The translations under genes and the position numbers were made by a program. The notes beneath the pieces were generated by a model. It was not told the origin of the DNA. It worked only from the letters and a program-made list of their open reading frames with translations, and did not search any database. A stretch of DNA of 64,000 nt from Halichondria panicea (taxonomy: Eukaryota > Porifera > Demospongiae > Suberitida > Halichondriidae): assembly GCF_963675165.1 (NCBI RefSeq), contig NC_087379.1, positions 5,287,442-5,351,441 of the forward strand. Reading direction: 5' to 3'. Positions 47,123-57,300 of this stretch are shown one piece after another; the stretch's first letter is position 1, and the number at the start of each line of letters is the position of its first letter.

Positions 47123-47790
47123 AGGTGAGGAGAGAGAGTTGACATATCCGCGTCAAATAATTATCTTAACTTGGATCTTGGCCCTGCATGATTCTCTGAT
47201 TCTCAAGGAGCGGCATGGTACGTTGCCTGCCAACATGTACAGTAGGCCATGCACCACTGTTGCAATCTAACATGCAGGATTCGATTCGTGATAGATGCAT
47301 GTACATGCACCGTCCACCTACCACCCTCCTCATCACCCAATGTCCTCCGCCCACAATCGGAACGGGTGAGTGAAAGTAACATAATGGCCATTATTATAAA
47401 GATTATAGTACCGTATATACAGGATTAACTGCAAGTGTGTCATTAGAGTCATATGCATAAATTATTTGAACATTTATAATTATGGTTGTCCGTATTATAA
47501 ATTATGCTGTTCTTTAGTTTGTCACCTCGTACCGTACAGCCATGCTTTATTGCATAATACATGTACTCCTTCCCCCCCCCGTCCTCCGGATCCACAGCTT
47601 CCCACATCCATGCACCCGTCCTTTCATCGCTCCCCATGCATGGACCCAAACCACACCTACCCATGCATACCAGATCAGCCTGTATCGACTGTCTCTGCAT
47701 GTGCTACTTAATTCTTAGTTGCATGCTGCTGTATGTTAAAACACTTCAAAGTGAAAAATTGTAATAATTATAACAAGCTTTCTTCTCTAT
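47123..47790. other. Intron-like interval of the mind bomb-like gene
   Basis: No gene seen. Contains a C-rich stretch near 47570-47585 and CATGCA-rich sequence. Open frames on both strands lack conserved motifs. Confidence 0.4.
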
Positions 47791-48189
47791 GCAGGAGGTG
47801 TCCCCAATGGCTGCCCTGTATTGATGCCACCTGGCTTCCCTCCCACAGAGATGTCCAGACTTGCTCTCAAACTGTGAGTGGGAGAGGGGAAATTGTAGAT
47901 TATAGAAGCTGATATTACTTTATTAACCCGAAGCACGTACGCCACGGGATATGGTACATGTAGTCAGCCAGTGTTGTGTATGTTTGTCTGGTGACTATAT
48001 TCTGAGTCTGCTCACCTGGGTGCCATAGCTGCTTACTACATGGATAGCCTCAACACAACAAGTTTCTATCATGCATGGCAGATTTTTTTTATAAATTCTT
48101 CGTTGTGAATAAACCTTACTGCATGTTCACTAGCTGTATACACAGCTTACTCAAGCCACTTACTGCATGCGCAATTTAAAGCTTTGTTT

Positions 48190-49060
48190 TCATGCGAAGC
48201 TGACTCTCTCTCTTGGAGGCCTTGGGATTCCCAATCTAGCCAGCCTTTCATTGACAGAATACTCACCATCAATCATGATCACAGCACGCACTCCTCAGCA
48301 AACTCATTGGAACAGTCACACGAATACCCATTGAATGCAAAGAAAGTCAGCAGCAAGCCAAAAGAGATGTCCATAAAACAAAAAGAGATCAATCAAAGGA
48401 ATCAGCCTCCTCCACATGCATTGAGGTTCCCCCCAACTCTGAAGCGAGCCATGACATTGGCCCCCAAAAAAGCACATCCAGTAACTGCATGTTCTGCCAA
48501 CAGAGGAATTTGGCTTCACACTCCACAAAAGTGCATTTAGGGACACCGTAGCGTTAAGGTATGGATGGCAACCAGCAAACATACCATCGACATGTGCCTG
48601 CGGAAAGGATTTTACCCTGGAACACGTTCTATCATGCCCAAAAGGCGGATTCCCCTCAATCCGACACAATGAGATTCGGGATGTGTCCGCCCAACTGATG
48701 TCATAAGTGTGCCACAATGTCTCGATCGAACCCGACTTACAACCCATCACGGGTGAACCATCCTCTGGTGCCTCTGCCATAACAACAGATAGTGCTCGTC
48801 TATACATTGCTGCAAACGGCTTTTGGGGAAGTCACTTCAAAAAAGTAAGAAAGTAAGAGAAATGGAGCACGGCTCCTTTACCCCAATCGTTCTGTCACTC
48901 ACTGGAGGCCTGGGCAATGTTTCCACCACATGCTACAAAAGACTGGCATAAAACATAACCAACACTACAATACAACCATGAGTTGGTTAAGATGCAGGCT
49001 CTCTTTCTCCCTACTACATTTCTCAATTATGTGCATTAGGGGAGCAAGATCGTCTCAAGG
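48190..49060 (+). pseudogene. Retrotransposon (LINE-like) C-terminal remnant
   Basis: The plus strand reads LGGLGIPNLASL near 48210-48245, then EQSHEYPLNAKK, then RYGWQPANIPSTCACGKDF with LEHVLSCPKGGFPSIRHNEI near 48560-48670, a Cys-Cys-His-Cys motif typical of the C-terminal part of reverse-transcriptase proteins found across sponges and corals. Later pieces give IEPDLQPITGE, ANGFWG, TGGLGN and TTMSWLRCRLSFSLLHFS. Frame changes and stops are frequent. No reverse transcriptase core is present. The exact superfamily is not certain. Confidence 0.7.
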
Positions 49061-49525
49061 CCACCCCATTAAATTGGACATGCTGCCAATGGTTCTAGTA
49101 GCCCAAGAATCAAATCTGCTCATTCTCACCTATCAAAACTCTGAACTATCAACTCTACTTACAATTATAACACGTTTACACTTCTACATTTTGCATAAAG
49201 TGAGACTGTACATTGAAAAAAACTCTCTATAGCTAGTAAAGCGTGATCTTAGTCCTCATCATGAAGTGTAACTGCAGTATGCTGCTCTAGCTGGTAGTTT
49301 AAATAAACTGCTGTTTATGGGCCGCTAGTGCCATTGGCTCCTTTCCTCACATAATTATATAACTATATATACTCACATTTAGTTTTTAGACAGACATGCT
49401 ATATACGACCGGTCGATCAACCATGCACTTAGTGTTCTTGTTATATACTAGTAGCGCATACAATAAATGTAAAATCTAGCAATCTGATAGGTTAATTATG
49501 TAACACTTGCGATGTAGGGAATATG
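49061..49525. other. Non-coding interval downstream of the minus-strand TRAF gene
   Basis: AT-rich sequence containing the 3' flank of the TRAF-like gene. No canonical AATAAA was found in sense orientation close to its stop codon. No other feature seen. Confidence 0.4.
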
Positions 49526-50851
49526 CTATACATGTAGTTTAATCGACCTATGTATAGAGTTTAGTAGTCTAACGCTGCATATTTGAAAGAAAAGAGTGTC
49601 GTTTTGTAAGTACTTGGTCTCCGATAAGAAACATTTGTTTATTGCTTGTCCATCAGTTGCCCTCTCTCCCTTTGTCACTCTGCTGCACGCTTTTATTATT
49701 GTCGATCTATCGTAGTTCATTTCAAATTTTGCATTTTGCTCACCGTTGACCTGGTCGAGCAATTGTATCGAGATCTCCCCTTGAAATGGCCATTTTAGTG
49801 AATCATCAAACTCTCCCCTCATGAAGAACACATGCACCTTGATGTACACTTGTGTACTTACAAACCCTTCAACAATATTAACTCCTAGACAGATCTTGTA
49901 TCCCTGATGGTGTGTGTAGACGGGAAGGGAATACCACCTGACTTTATTTGTCTTGTGCTGTCGGTAATTGGTCATAGCGAGGACTGGTAGACTAACCACT
50001 TGCATTCTCAGTGCTCGAATCTCTTCGTGTTGCTTGTTAATTTGAGCTTGTTGCTTGATGTTTATAGCTTTCTGCTCTGCGAGGTCGTCTTGTTGCTTGG
50101 TATGACTGGTGGCTAATAGAGAGATGTGTGTGAGGAGGTTCTCTCTCTGGTGTTCTGGCATATCTTGTCGAGGAAGTTTCACAGCACAGCCAACGTGGTG
50201 GAAGTCACAATTGATGGTGGTCAGGGGGCACTCATCAGCAACATGGCTGTCCTTATTCTGACGTTGAAGAGTTGAACCACACTCGTTAGGGCAGGGGATA
50301 GGGAAGAACCCACACACAGGCCAGTGGTTGTTGGTGACATCATCAACGGTAGACTCGTAATTATGGCAGTGCTCACAATTGAATGGACGTTTGGGACAAC
50401 GATCGGTTTGGTGGTTTTGAATGTCTCTTCGCTGCAATTCGTCCCCGCACTTATACAGGCAATTGATCTCAACAAATGAACATCCATTGAGTTGTTTCTC
50501 TGGCAGTGGATCTGTGTTAAGATGCTCGTCAAGCTGCCCCAGTTCCCCTGTCCACTCACACCCGTCTTTCTGGTGGCTACATCGAACTTTCAAAGCATAC
50601 AGTGATCGTTTCAGTCTCTTGTCGGGGAAGTCAGACAATCTTTCTTTGTTGCAAGTCGGGCAAGGCTTGTTGTAATCTTTAACTCGCTGAATACAAGAGT
50701 AACAGAAGCTATTACCACAGCATGTGACCTGGTGGGGCTCTCGAATGATCTGGAGACAAACTGGACACTCTGACTGGAGGAGGTGCTCTGGTGGAGGTTC
50801 CAGGAACTCACAATCGAATCCTACGACTCTTTTGTTAGGATTTTGGGCCAT
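49526..50851 (-). CDS. TRAF-like protein (RING, TRAF zinc fingers, coiled coil, MATH), intronless
   Basis: A single open exon of 441 residues from MAQNPNKRVVGFDCEF; the frame extends 36 codons upstream, but that part is low-complexity (MCVCACG) and unlike the paralogues. RING at about 30-72 (CPVCLQIIREPHQVTCCGNS, CPTC). TRAF-type zinc fingers from about 110 to 265 (CLYKCGDEL, CEHC, CPNECGSTL, CDFHHVGCAVKL). A coiled coil around 275-315 (AEQKAINIKQQAQINKQHEE). A MATH/TRAF-C domain from about 325 (YSLPVYTHHQGYKICLGVN, FMRGEFDDSLKWPFQGEI). TRAFs link receptors to ubiquitin-dependent signalling; this role is inferred. The ORF lies antisense within an intron of the mind bomb-like gene. Lack of introns suggests retroposition. 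Paralogues at 60.2 and 62.1 kb share most motifs but are shorter. Confidence 0.92.
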   Translation of the reverse strand: MAQNPNKRVVGFDCEFLEPPPEHLLQSECPVCLQIIREPHQVTCCGNSFCYSCIQRVKDYNKPCPTCNKERLSDFPDKRLKRSLYALKVRCSHQKDGCEWTGELGQLDEHLNTDPLPEKQLNGCSFVEINCLYKCGDELQRRDIQNHQTDRCPKRPFNCEHCHNYESTVDDVTNNHWPVCGFFPIPCPNECGSTLQRQNKDSHVADECPLTTINCDFHHVGCAVKLPRQDMPEHQRENLLTHISLLATSHTKQQDDLAEQKAINIKQQAQINKQHEEIRALRMQVVSLPVLAMTNYRQHKTNKVRWYSLPVYTHHQGYKICLGVNIVEGFVSTQVYIKVHVFFMRGEFDDSLKWPFQGEISIQLLDQVNGEQNAKFEMNYDRSTIIKACSRVTKGERATDGQAINKCFLSETKYLQNDTLFFQICSVRLLNSIHRSIKLHV

Positions 50852-50959
50852 TACTTCTGTATGGTCCTTTATAGATCTATTTATAAGATCATGTGATTCA
50901 TTGAGGTTTGTGGTGTGCATATGTTCACCACATCTCTCCCCACATGCACACACACACAT

Positions 50960-51910
50960 ACAGGCCCTTCTCGGTGCTATACGAGCTGACGGTGAAGTAC
51001 AGCCGGTGACCGCAGGTCTCGGACTACCTACGAAAATTTCAGCGTCTGCACTTTCCTACACAACAAGGTCTTCTGCATGTGCCATTGCCATTAGCAACCC
51101 GGTGCAGCACGGCACATATATACACAGGGGGCAAGGAGTGTGTCAAAGTGTGTGACTCCAGCTGAATAAGACGGGGGTATACTCAAGACACCACTCTGAA
51201 CAATTAGGTCGTGCAAGTTGCTTCCAGATGGCAGGACCCTGATTATGGGTAGGAGGACTAACACGCTCTACCCCTGGGACATGACAGCTCTGAGTTGAAC
51301 AAAGGAGTGTGTCTAAAATATAAATGGCTTGTGGGTCAATTCCACCCATTATAGCTATAATTATAACAAAAGCAAAGGCTTAGGCAGTTCGCTCCTAAAA
51401 CTATAGGTGTTTAATTTCTATTCGTTTATCTATTGTAAAACCAAGCTTCTCACTTCAACCAGAGATATACTATATCTCTGCTTCAACCAGCAATATTATC
51501 AAGGGATATGCAGTCCAACAGCACGGCCACTGTGAATACTATACGCGGCCTGAATGTACTATGTAGCTACATGTAGCTGTATACCCATACAATTTTGAAA
51601 GTGCAGCTGAAGTAGTCAAAAAAAGAGGCTGGGTACAAGACTAAGTTGAGAGAAGAGAGTTGACGTCGTTAAATCCGATTTTTAAGGAGCAGCTGCATGG
51701 TTGTGAGCAGTGGACACAATCCACCCACTTGTGTAAACCCTCAAACACACACACAGATGGAGATTGCTAAGAGAGACTGAATGTTGTCTCTGCTCAGGTG
51801 ATCCCTCAGTACTGTATCATCTATATGGCTTTACCGTATCCCTCGTGCGTGCGGCTACGCCTCGAGGCATAATAACCTATACCTGTATAGTACCGTAGAT
51901 AGTAGAGGAA
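50960..51910. other. Intron-like interval of the mind bomb-like gene
   Basis: No supported gene. Around 51510-51690 there is a diverged copy of sequence near 46710-46870 ('cggccactg', 'gaggctgggt', 'gagagttgac'). An R2 end ('gtgcggctacgcctcgaggc') occurs at about 51848-51885. Confidence 0.4.
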
Positions 51911-52186
51911 ATAGTGCTAATTGCCTGTGTTTCCAATCCCCTTCCTCTTAGCAATAATTTGATTTTATGTCCACACACACACACTCACACAGCCCCCGTC
52001 TCGGCCACCAGTGTCCATCCGCTGGCCAGCCTTGACTCTGAATCTAACTGTCCTATTTGTCTGACAGAGCCTAAGAACATGGCCTTCCTCTGTGGACACC
52101 AGACATGCTGGGACTGTGCACAGAAGGTCGACCATTGCCCAGTGTGCAGGAAGTTTGTGACTCATAGAATTCAGTTGTTCCTGTGA

Positions 52187-53338
52187 CAATTTAGTATTTG
52201 TTTCGTTTCTTTATTTTCTGACTTTGTATATCTTATGCTGAGACTTTTGGATTTTATGGGCTCCGTTTTAATTGGTTTGTACACGTGTAGTGAACATTAG
52301 ACAACTTTTGTGTGTAGTGTTAATTGTTGTTTCGTTATTTATGTCAATTATTAGTTATCAATGTTTAATTGTATATATATACTCTTTTGATAACGTTTGA
52401 TAACGTATAATTACGTACATGAACAAAATTAAACATTCTATATTGCATTATCTAGCTATATAGCCATAATTAATCCATATCGATCCAGTAGACACATCCA
52501 CAGACAGTCAGACAGAGGGGCGCTTCCCGAACCAATCCATTATGTGATCATGCAGCACGCTCACCATGCATGACCATGACCACATGATAGACAGCAGTCA
52601 GATTTTCCTGTACGTAAAGAATGCATGCAGGGAGACAATCATTAATTAGGGAATTTAGAGATGGCTATAATTATAAGTATCTATTATGCACACCTCTAAC
52701 TAATATTGCACTACCACCAATTATCCATAGAATCAGCTTTACTATAAAGCCTGAGGCAGAAGAAGACATAAGAACCATGAATGAGTGCGCTTCAGCTCTA
52801 TAAATTTGTAATTTGCAATTGGAGCTGTAGAGGACTGGTGCTTATGTTGACAGAGACACTTGTATTATAAGCTGTGCCAAAGACATACTTCCTGGCGTAT
52901 AATTCAGCCACCATCCATGGTTGTTAGTGAGAAGATTATGAATAATAGACACAGTGAATTGTGTCCCTCGTCAGCCCTCATGCATTTAGACAAGGAGTCA
53001 AAAACATTTGAAGTATTATAGTAAATTCCTTAAAACGTGCAGCTGGTCTAGACCTAACAAGTCTTACATGAACACCATGCAGTGCAGTGCAGTAGCCAGG
53101 TTTGACCTCTATAGATCTATAGCTATATAGACAGTTCCTTACATTTGCAAAGCACCATGCACACACCATAATTATCATGACTGTCTGCATGACTGTACAG
53201 ATCTAAAGAAGTACAAGTCCACTGACATTTATCAAACATACCATATTGCTAGACTTCCATGACTGCCATGGAACTCTGGTAGCTCAGTATCATCCTCAGT
53301 GCAGTATACTGTCTTGTTGTCTGACATGGCCACATCAG
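52187..53338. other. Non-coding interval after the mind bomb-like gene
   Basis: AT-rich 3' flank (52190-52450), then sequence with no conserved ORF. Nothing else recognised. Confidence 0.4.
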
Positions 53339-53749
53339 AATCAGTCGAGATATGATAATGCAAGTGCCAGGATCTCTAACAGCGAGGTAGAACCCAGACT
53401 AATTGGTAGTGAATCCGAAGTATTCTGTGCATGGTTTTTGTGATAGCTCCAGAGACCTGAGATGTAAAGATTCGTATAAGTGCATAATTACCAGTATCTA
53501 TAGCAGCCACTGGATTTACTGTAGAGGTCTCATATATCAGTATGTCATTTGTTCTCCTGCATCTTGTGCTACCTTCATCAGGGCAAGTGCTCTGCTGGTA
53601 TTCGATAAGTACAGAGACGACTTGCTAGGGGATATCAATCCACTGTTCTGTTGCGGATGTGCTGTGTTGACAGTTGTTCTGGGCCCCAGCTGACCACCCG
53701 GCACAAACAGTGACGGTATAGACTCACAGATAACCCCTTGTTCTGTCCA
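53339..53749 (-). pseudogene. Eph-receptor-like fragment, copy D (ligand-binding exon)
   Basis: Closely similar to the 5' two-thirds of exon 2 in copies A and B (shared 'ctcatat.tcagtatgtcat', 'gggcaagtgctctgctggta', 'ttgttctgggccccagctga') including the acceptor side near 53750. Several indels (near 53620, 53655 and 53700) break the frame. It lies 27 kb from the main array and lacks all other exons. Confidence 0.85.
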
Positions 53750-54369
53750 CTGAAGAAAGAAAGAGATGAGATCAGTGCAATTTAATACTGCTTTATATTT
53801 AATATGCTAACTAGAGTAAAGTACCAATCATCGGACGTCATCATAATTATGTCGGACACCGATATCTTCAAAAGTACAAAAGATACAGACACGATTCAAA
53901 GACCATTTTAAAGCTATGTCTTACGCTATCTATTCTCCAAATTGTGTAGCTATACTGTGAAAGCTATACTGTGAAAATTGGTTGTTTTACAGCTGAAAGA
54001 AAACGCTGTCCAGTGCAGTGGTTGCAATAGTTGGACAAAAACAACGTATGTTCCGACAGTGCTGATATTTCTCATCAGTAGGGACTCTTGCGAAAATGTA
54101 AGAACTGAGCACTATAGCGGAAGTCTTTAGCTAGCTGCAGACCAAAAATGAAGCTCAAACTCCTATATCAGGCTATCCCTCTGAGGCTATGAGTATCCTA
54201 CATGTAGTCCTATCGTTTTGGTTACGTTATGGTTGGTCTCGAAGCTATGGATACGGATTAGGGGTGTGGCACACTGAAAGACCTTTGACCTGTCTGAGCA
54301 CAACGTGGTCTTTTACAGATGTACTACGTACATATGTAAGTACGTACAGAAAATACCCATTGATCTAGA
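53750..54369. promoter_or_regulatory. Upstream region of the SF3B2 gene
   Basis: This 620-bp stretch separates Eph fragment D from the SF3B2 start codon. It must hold the SF3B2 promoter, but no TATA box, initiator or other defined site can be fixed by eye. A 'gtacatatgtaagtacgtac' palindrome-like stretch lies about 40 bp before the ATG. Confidence 0.35.
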
Positions 54370-57300
54370 ATGGAGGTTCCAACAAAGGAACAACTCAAGA
54401 AGAAGAAGGTGGTAGAATTGAGGGCAGAGCTATCCAAGCTGCATCTTCCACAGTCTGGTGAGCTGACACTACGTGAACGTGTATGTCTGAGATAGGTTTT
54501 ACAACTTCAGGTGTGAAGGATGATTTGATAAAAAGACTCATATGTCATTATAAAGAGGTGAGAATCGCTTAAATGTCGGAAAGGATGTGATACACTTAGG
54601 CTTAAACGGCAACGGATGTAGAAACGCCTAATATCACTTTCCTACCGAACCCCTCCCTGCCCACACCTACTAAATTAACATCCGATGCCGTACATGCCAG
54701 TTGATCTAAAAATGTTTGTCTTCTTACAGGCAGTGGAACAGGAGGCGGCAGCAAAGAACAAACCAGTTTCTGACAATCAGGGAGACTTGAGTGCTGAGGA
54801 AACTCCGCCCACTGATGTTGTCATGATTGAGCCAGCACAAGATGAAGCTATGGAGACCGAAGACTCAGCCATGGTCGTGGAGCAACCGCCCCCCACAGTC
54901 GTGGAGCAACCACCCCCCACAGTCTTGGAGCAACCACCCCCCACAGTCTTGGAGCAACCGCCCCCCATAGTTGTGATGCAACCACCCCCCACAGTCGTGG
55001 AGCAACCGCCCCCCACAGTCGTGGAGCAACCGCCCCCCACAGTCTTGGAGCAACCGCCCCCCACAGTCTTGGAGCAACTGCCCCCCACAGTCGTGGAGCA
55101 ACTGCCCCCCATAGTCGTGAGGCAACCACCCCCCACAGTCGTGGAACAACCGCCCCCCGCAAAGGATCCCCTATCACAGGTGACCTCTGACTACTACTCT
55201 GCTGCTGATAGCTCAAAGGAGGAGAGTGTGAGAGAGAAGAGTGAAACAGCAAAGGTTCAAGAACCATCCACTCCAGTGGCCACAGAGGAGGTGAGCCCCT
55301 GCCCTGAATGTGTCTACAATTTATGTCGAGTTTTATCTGCACTATCGATGGTTTACTCCGACTGTGAATTTTGTACGTGCAGAAGGGTAAAAAGAAGAAG
55401 AAAAAGAAGCGCAGGAGACGCAAGCATGACCAGCCACAGCCGACCCCTACTGCTGATGTCAGCACTAAGGAGATTGATGTGAAAATAGAGTGAGTTTAAT
55501 AGTATCGTGCATATAAATTACGACCCTCAATCAATATTTATGACATGTACTACTATTTGGGGGGGAGGGATTTCGTCGTTTTTGTGGTTGAATCCCTGAG
55601 CACGAATATTTTTAAATTACCCACAAAAGAAGCGATCATTGACCACCTTTACATTACATGCAGTGCGCGCAGCCACAAAAGTGTATCCCAGTCTTGGGTA
55701 ACACGTCTTAAGGAACTATACACCTCCTTTCCCAGATACGTTCAAGAGGATATCCTTCAACCTGACGATCCCAACTATAATCAGTTTCACAAGATCTTTG
55801 AGGCCTTCAAAATGTCCGAGATGCCTGAGCTGCCCAAGGACCCCAACTCAGTGTCTGAGCTGGTGGCCAAAGCTGCCGAGGCTAGTAAGAAACTGGCCCA
55901 GCAGAGAAAGTACCAACCGCAAGAGGAGGAGGAAGATGATGATGAGGAAGAGGTGTGTAGAGGATGTTGTATAATAATACTGTGTGCTCTGTTTTTATTG
56001 CTGCTGTACGACACGGCGTAGAATGTTTCTCATTTGCTGAGCAAGGTTTCTTTATACTCACAGTCAACTCGTACTCTGTTAGCTTGTTAAGCAGTTTATG
56101 GTACGCACTCTGTATACAGTAGTTTGAATGGCAACACTCAATCAGTTCTGTACTCTCTTCTCCCACACCCAGGGGAAGGACCCTGTAGCAATGACCAAGA
56201 AGAAGCTGCGAAAGCTGAACCGTCTCACTGTAGCACAACTCAAGCAGCTGGTGGAGAGACCAGACGTTGTCGAGATGCATGATGTCACTGCGCTAGATCC
56301 CAAGCTGCTCATTCATTTAAAGGTGATGCGTCTCTTAATTATGAGCTGTTTGATCAGTAAAGGTGTGTCTTGTATTAGCTTTCCCCACAACTTGAGTTTC
56401 TAACTTTAGATATACGTTCACTGTATGTGACATAATTATATGTACATAGTACATACAGAAGCTGGTCACAAGATATACATACAATGTACATATTATTTCT
56501 ACATGATCATATCAAAACGTACGATCCCCCCCCCCCACACACACACATGCACCTACAGAGCACTAGGAATACCGTACCTGTCCCTCGCCACTGGTGCTTC
56601 AAGAGGAAGTACCTTCAAGGGAAAAGGGGAATTGAGAAACCACCGTTCCATCTGCCAGATTTTATCAAGGTGAAGGCATCAAGTCCCTAGTTGTAGTACG
56701 TGTTCCCAAAGGCTACGACTCATAACCATGTAAAAAGTATACCGAATTATGGGTATACCCATACCTTTGGAGGTTGTTTGATAAAACTTACCATTCAACA
56801 TGTATGCATGTATGATTATAAGTACTACATTGCAATCAAGGGATCATTTTTGATACCCAATAGACAGTGACTTGCACCTTTTCCTACTCAGGCCACTGGT
56901 GTCATGGAGATGCGTGAGACTCAAGAGGAGAAGGACGATGCCAAATCCCTCAAGCAGAAGGCCCGGGAGAGAATACGACCGAAGATGGGGAAACTGACAA
57001 TAGATTATCAAAAACTCCACGATGCATTCTTCAAGTTCCAGACCAAACCCAAGATGAGCTCCCATGGTGAACTCTACTATGAAGTGAGTAATTATCATCT
57101 GGAAATATTACAGCCTTACACTGTACCATAAATGTTCTTTATTATTACAAATGTACATTTAAGTCAAATATTTATGTATGCTTACTTCATTGGAGCTTAC
57201 ATCATACACATTGTGTACATGTTTGAAATGTGACTGTACGGTATACTATTAGGGCAAGGAGTTTGAAACGCGACTGCGACAGAAGAAGCCTGGCGACCTG

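Larger units (their letters stand above)
42592..52186 (+). pseudogene. Mind bomb (MIB)-like E3 ligase gene, degenerate and interrupted
   Basis: Scattered plus-strand pieces occur in MIB order. 42650-42800 gives a mib repeat (GQAGRVMKVFPSGDVRVAV, VWTFNPQAMV). 42800-42885, in a shifted frame, gives the start of an ankyrin region (VIVAAAAAEDDNTLREFLRK). 44556-44665 gives an ankyrin repeat (AIHCACAAGNVDVLKVIMEF). 46190-46291 gives a RING (CFLCEAPVDVKFKPCGHTVM). 46430-46530 gives a second RING start (CVMCNKEEATATIKPCDHTF), apparently completed by 47795-47872 (RCPQWLPC). The last exon, 51990-52186, gives a C-terminal RING (CPICLTEPKNMAFLCGHQTC, CPVCRKF) and stop TGA, like the MIB1/2 terminus. MIB ligases ubiquitinate Notch ligands. 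Most ankyrin repeats and the N-terminal HERC/ZZ modules are missing, and a frame change at about 42800 plus many insertions suggest a pseudogene; a rearranged live gene is possible. Confidence 0.65.

Noticed and set aside
50852-50959. 36-codon upstream extension of the minus-strand TRAF ORF
   Set aside because: It is low-complexity (CA-repeat derived) and absent from the paralogues, so the start at 50851 is preferred.
54777-55465. Gly/Cys-rich and Trp/Ala-rich minus-strand frames (CGGGC, RLWGAVAP repeats)
   Set aside because: Antisense shadows of the VEQPPPTV repeat in SF3B2 exon 3.
55545-55735. In-frame N-terminal extension of SF3B2 exon 5
   Set aside because: It is a dispersed repeat shared with 20.4 kb; the acceptor at 55735 gives the conserved sequence in correct phase.
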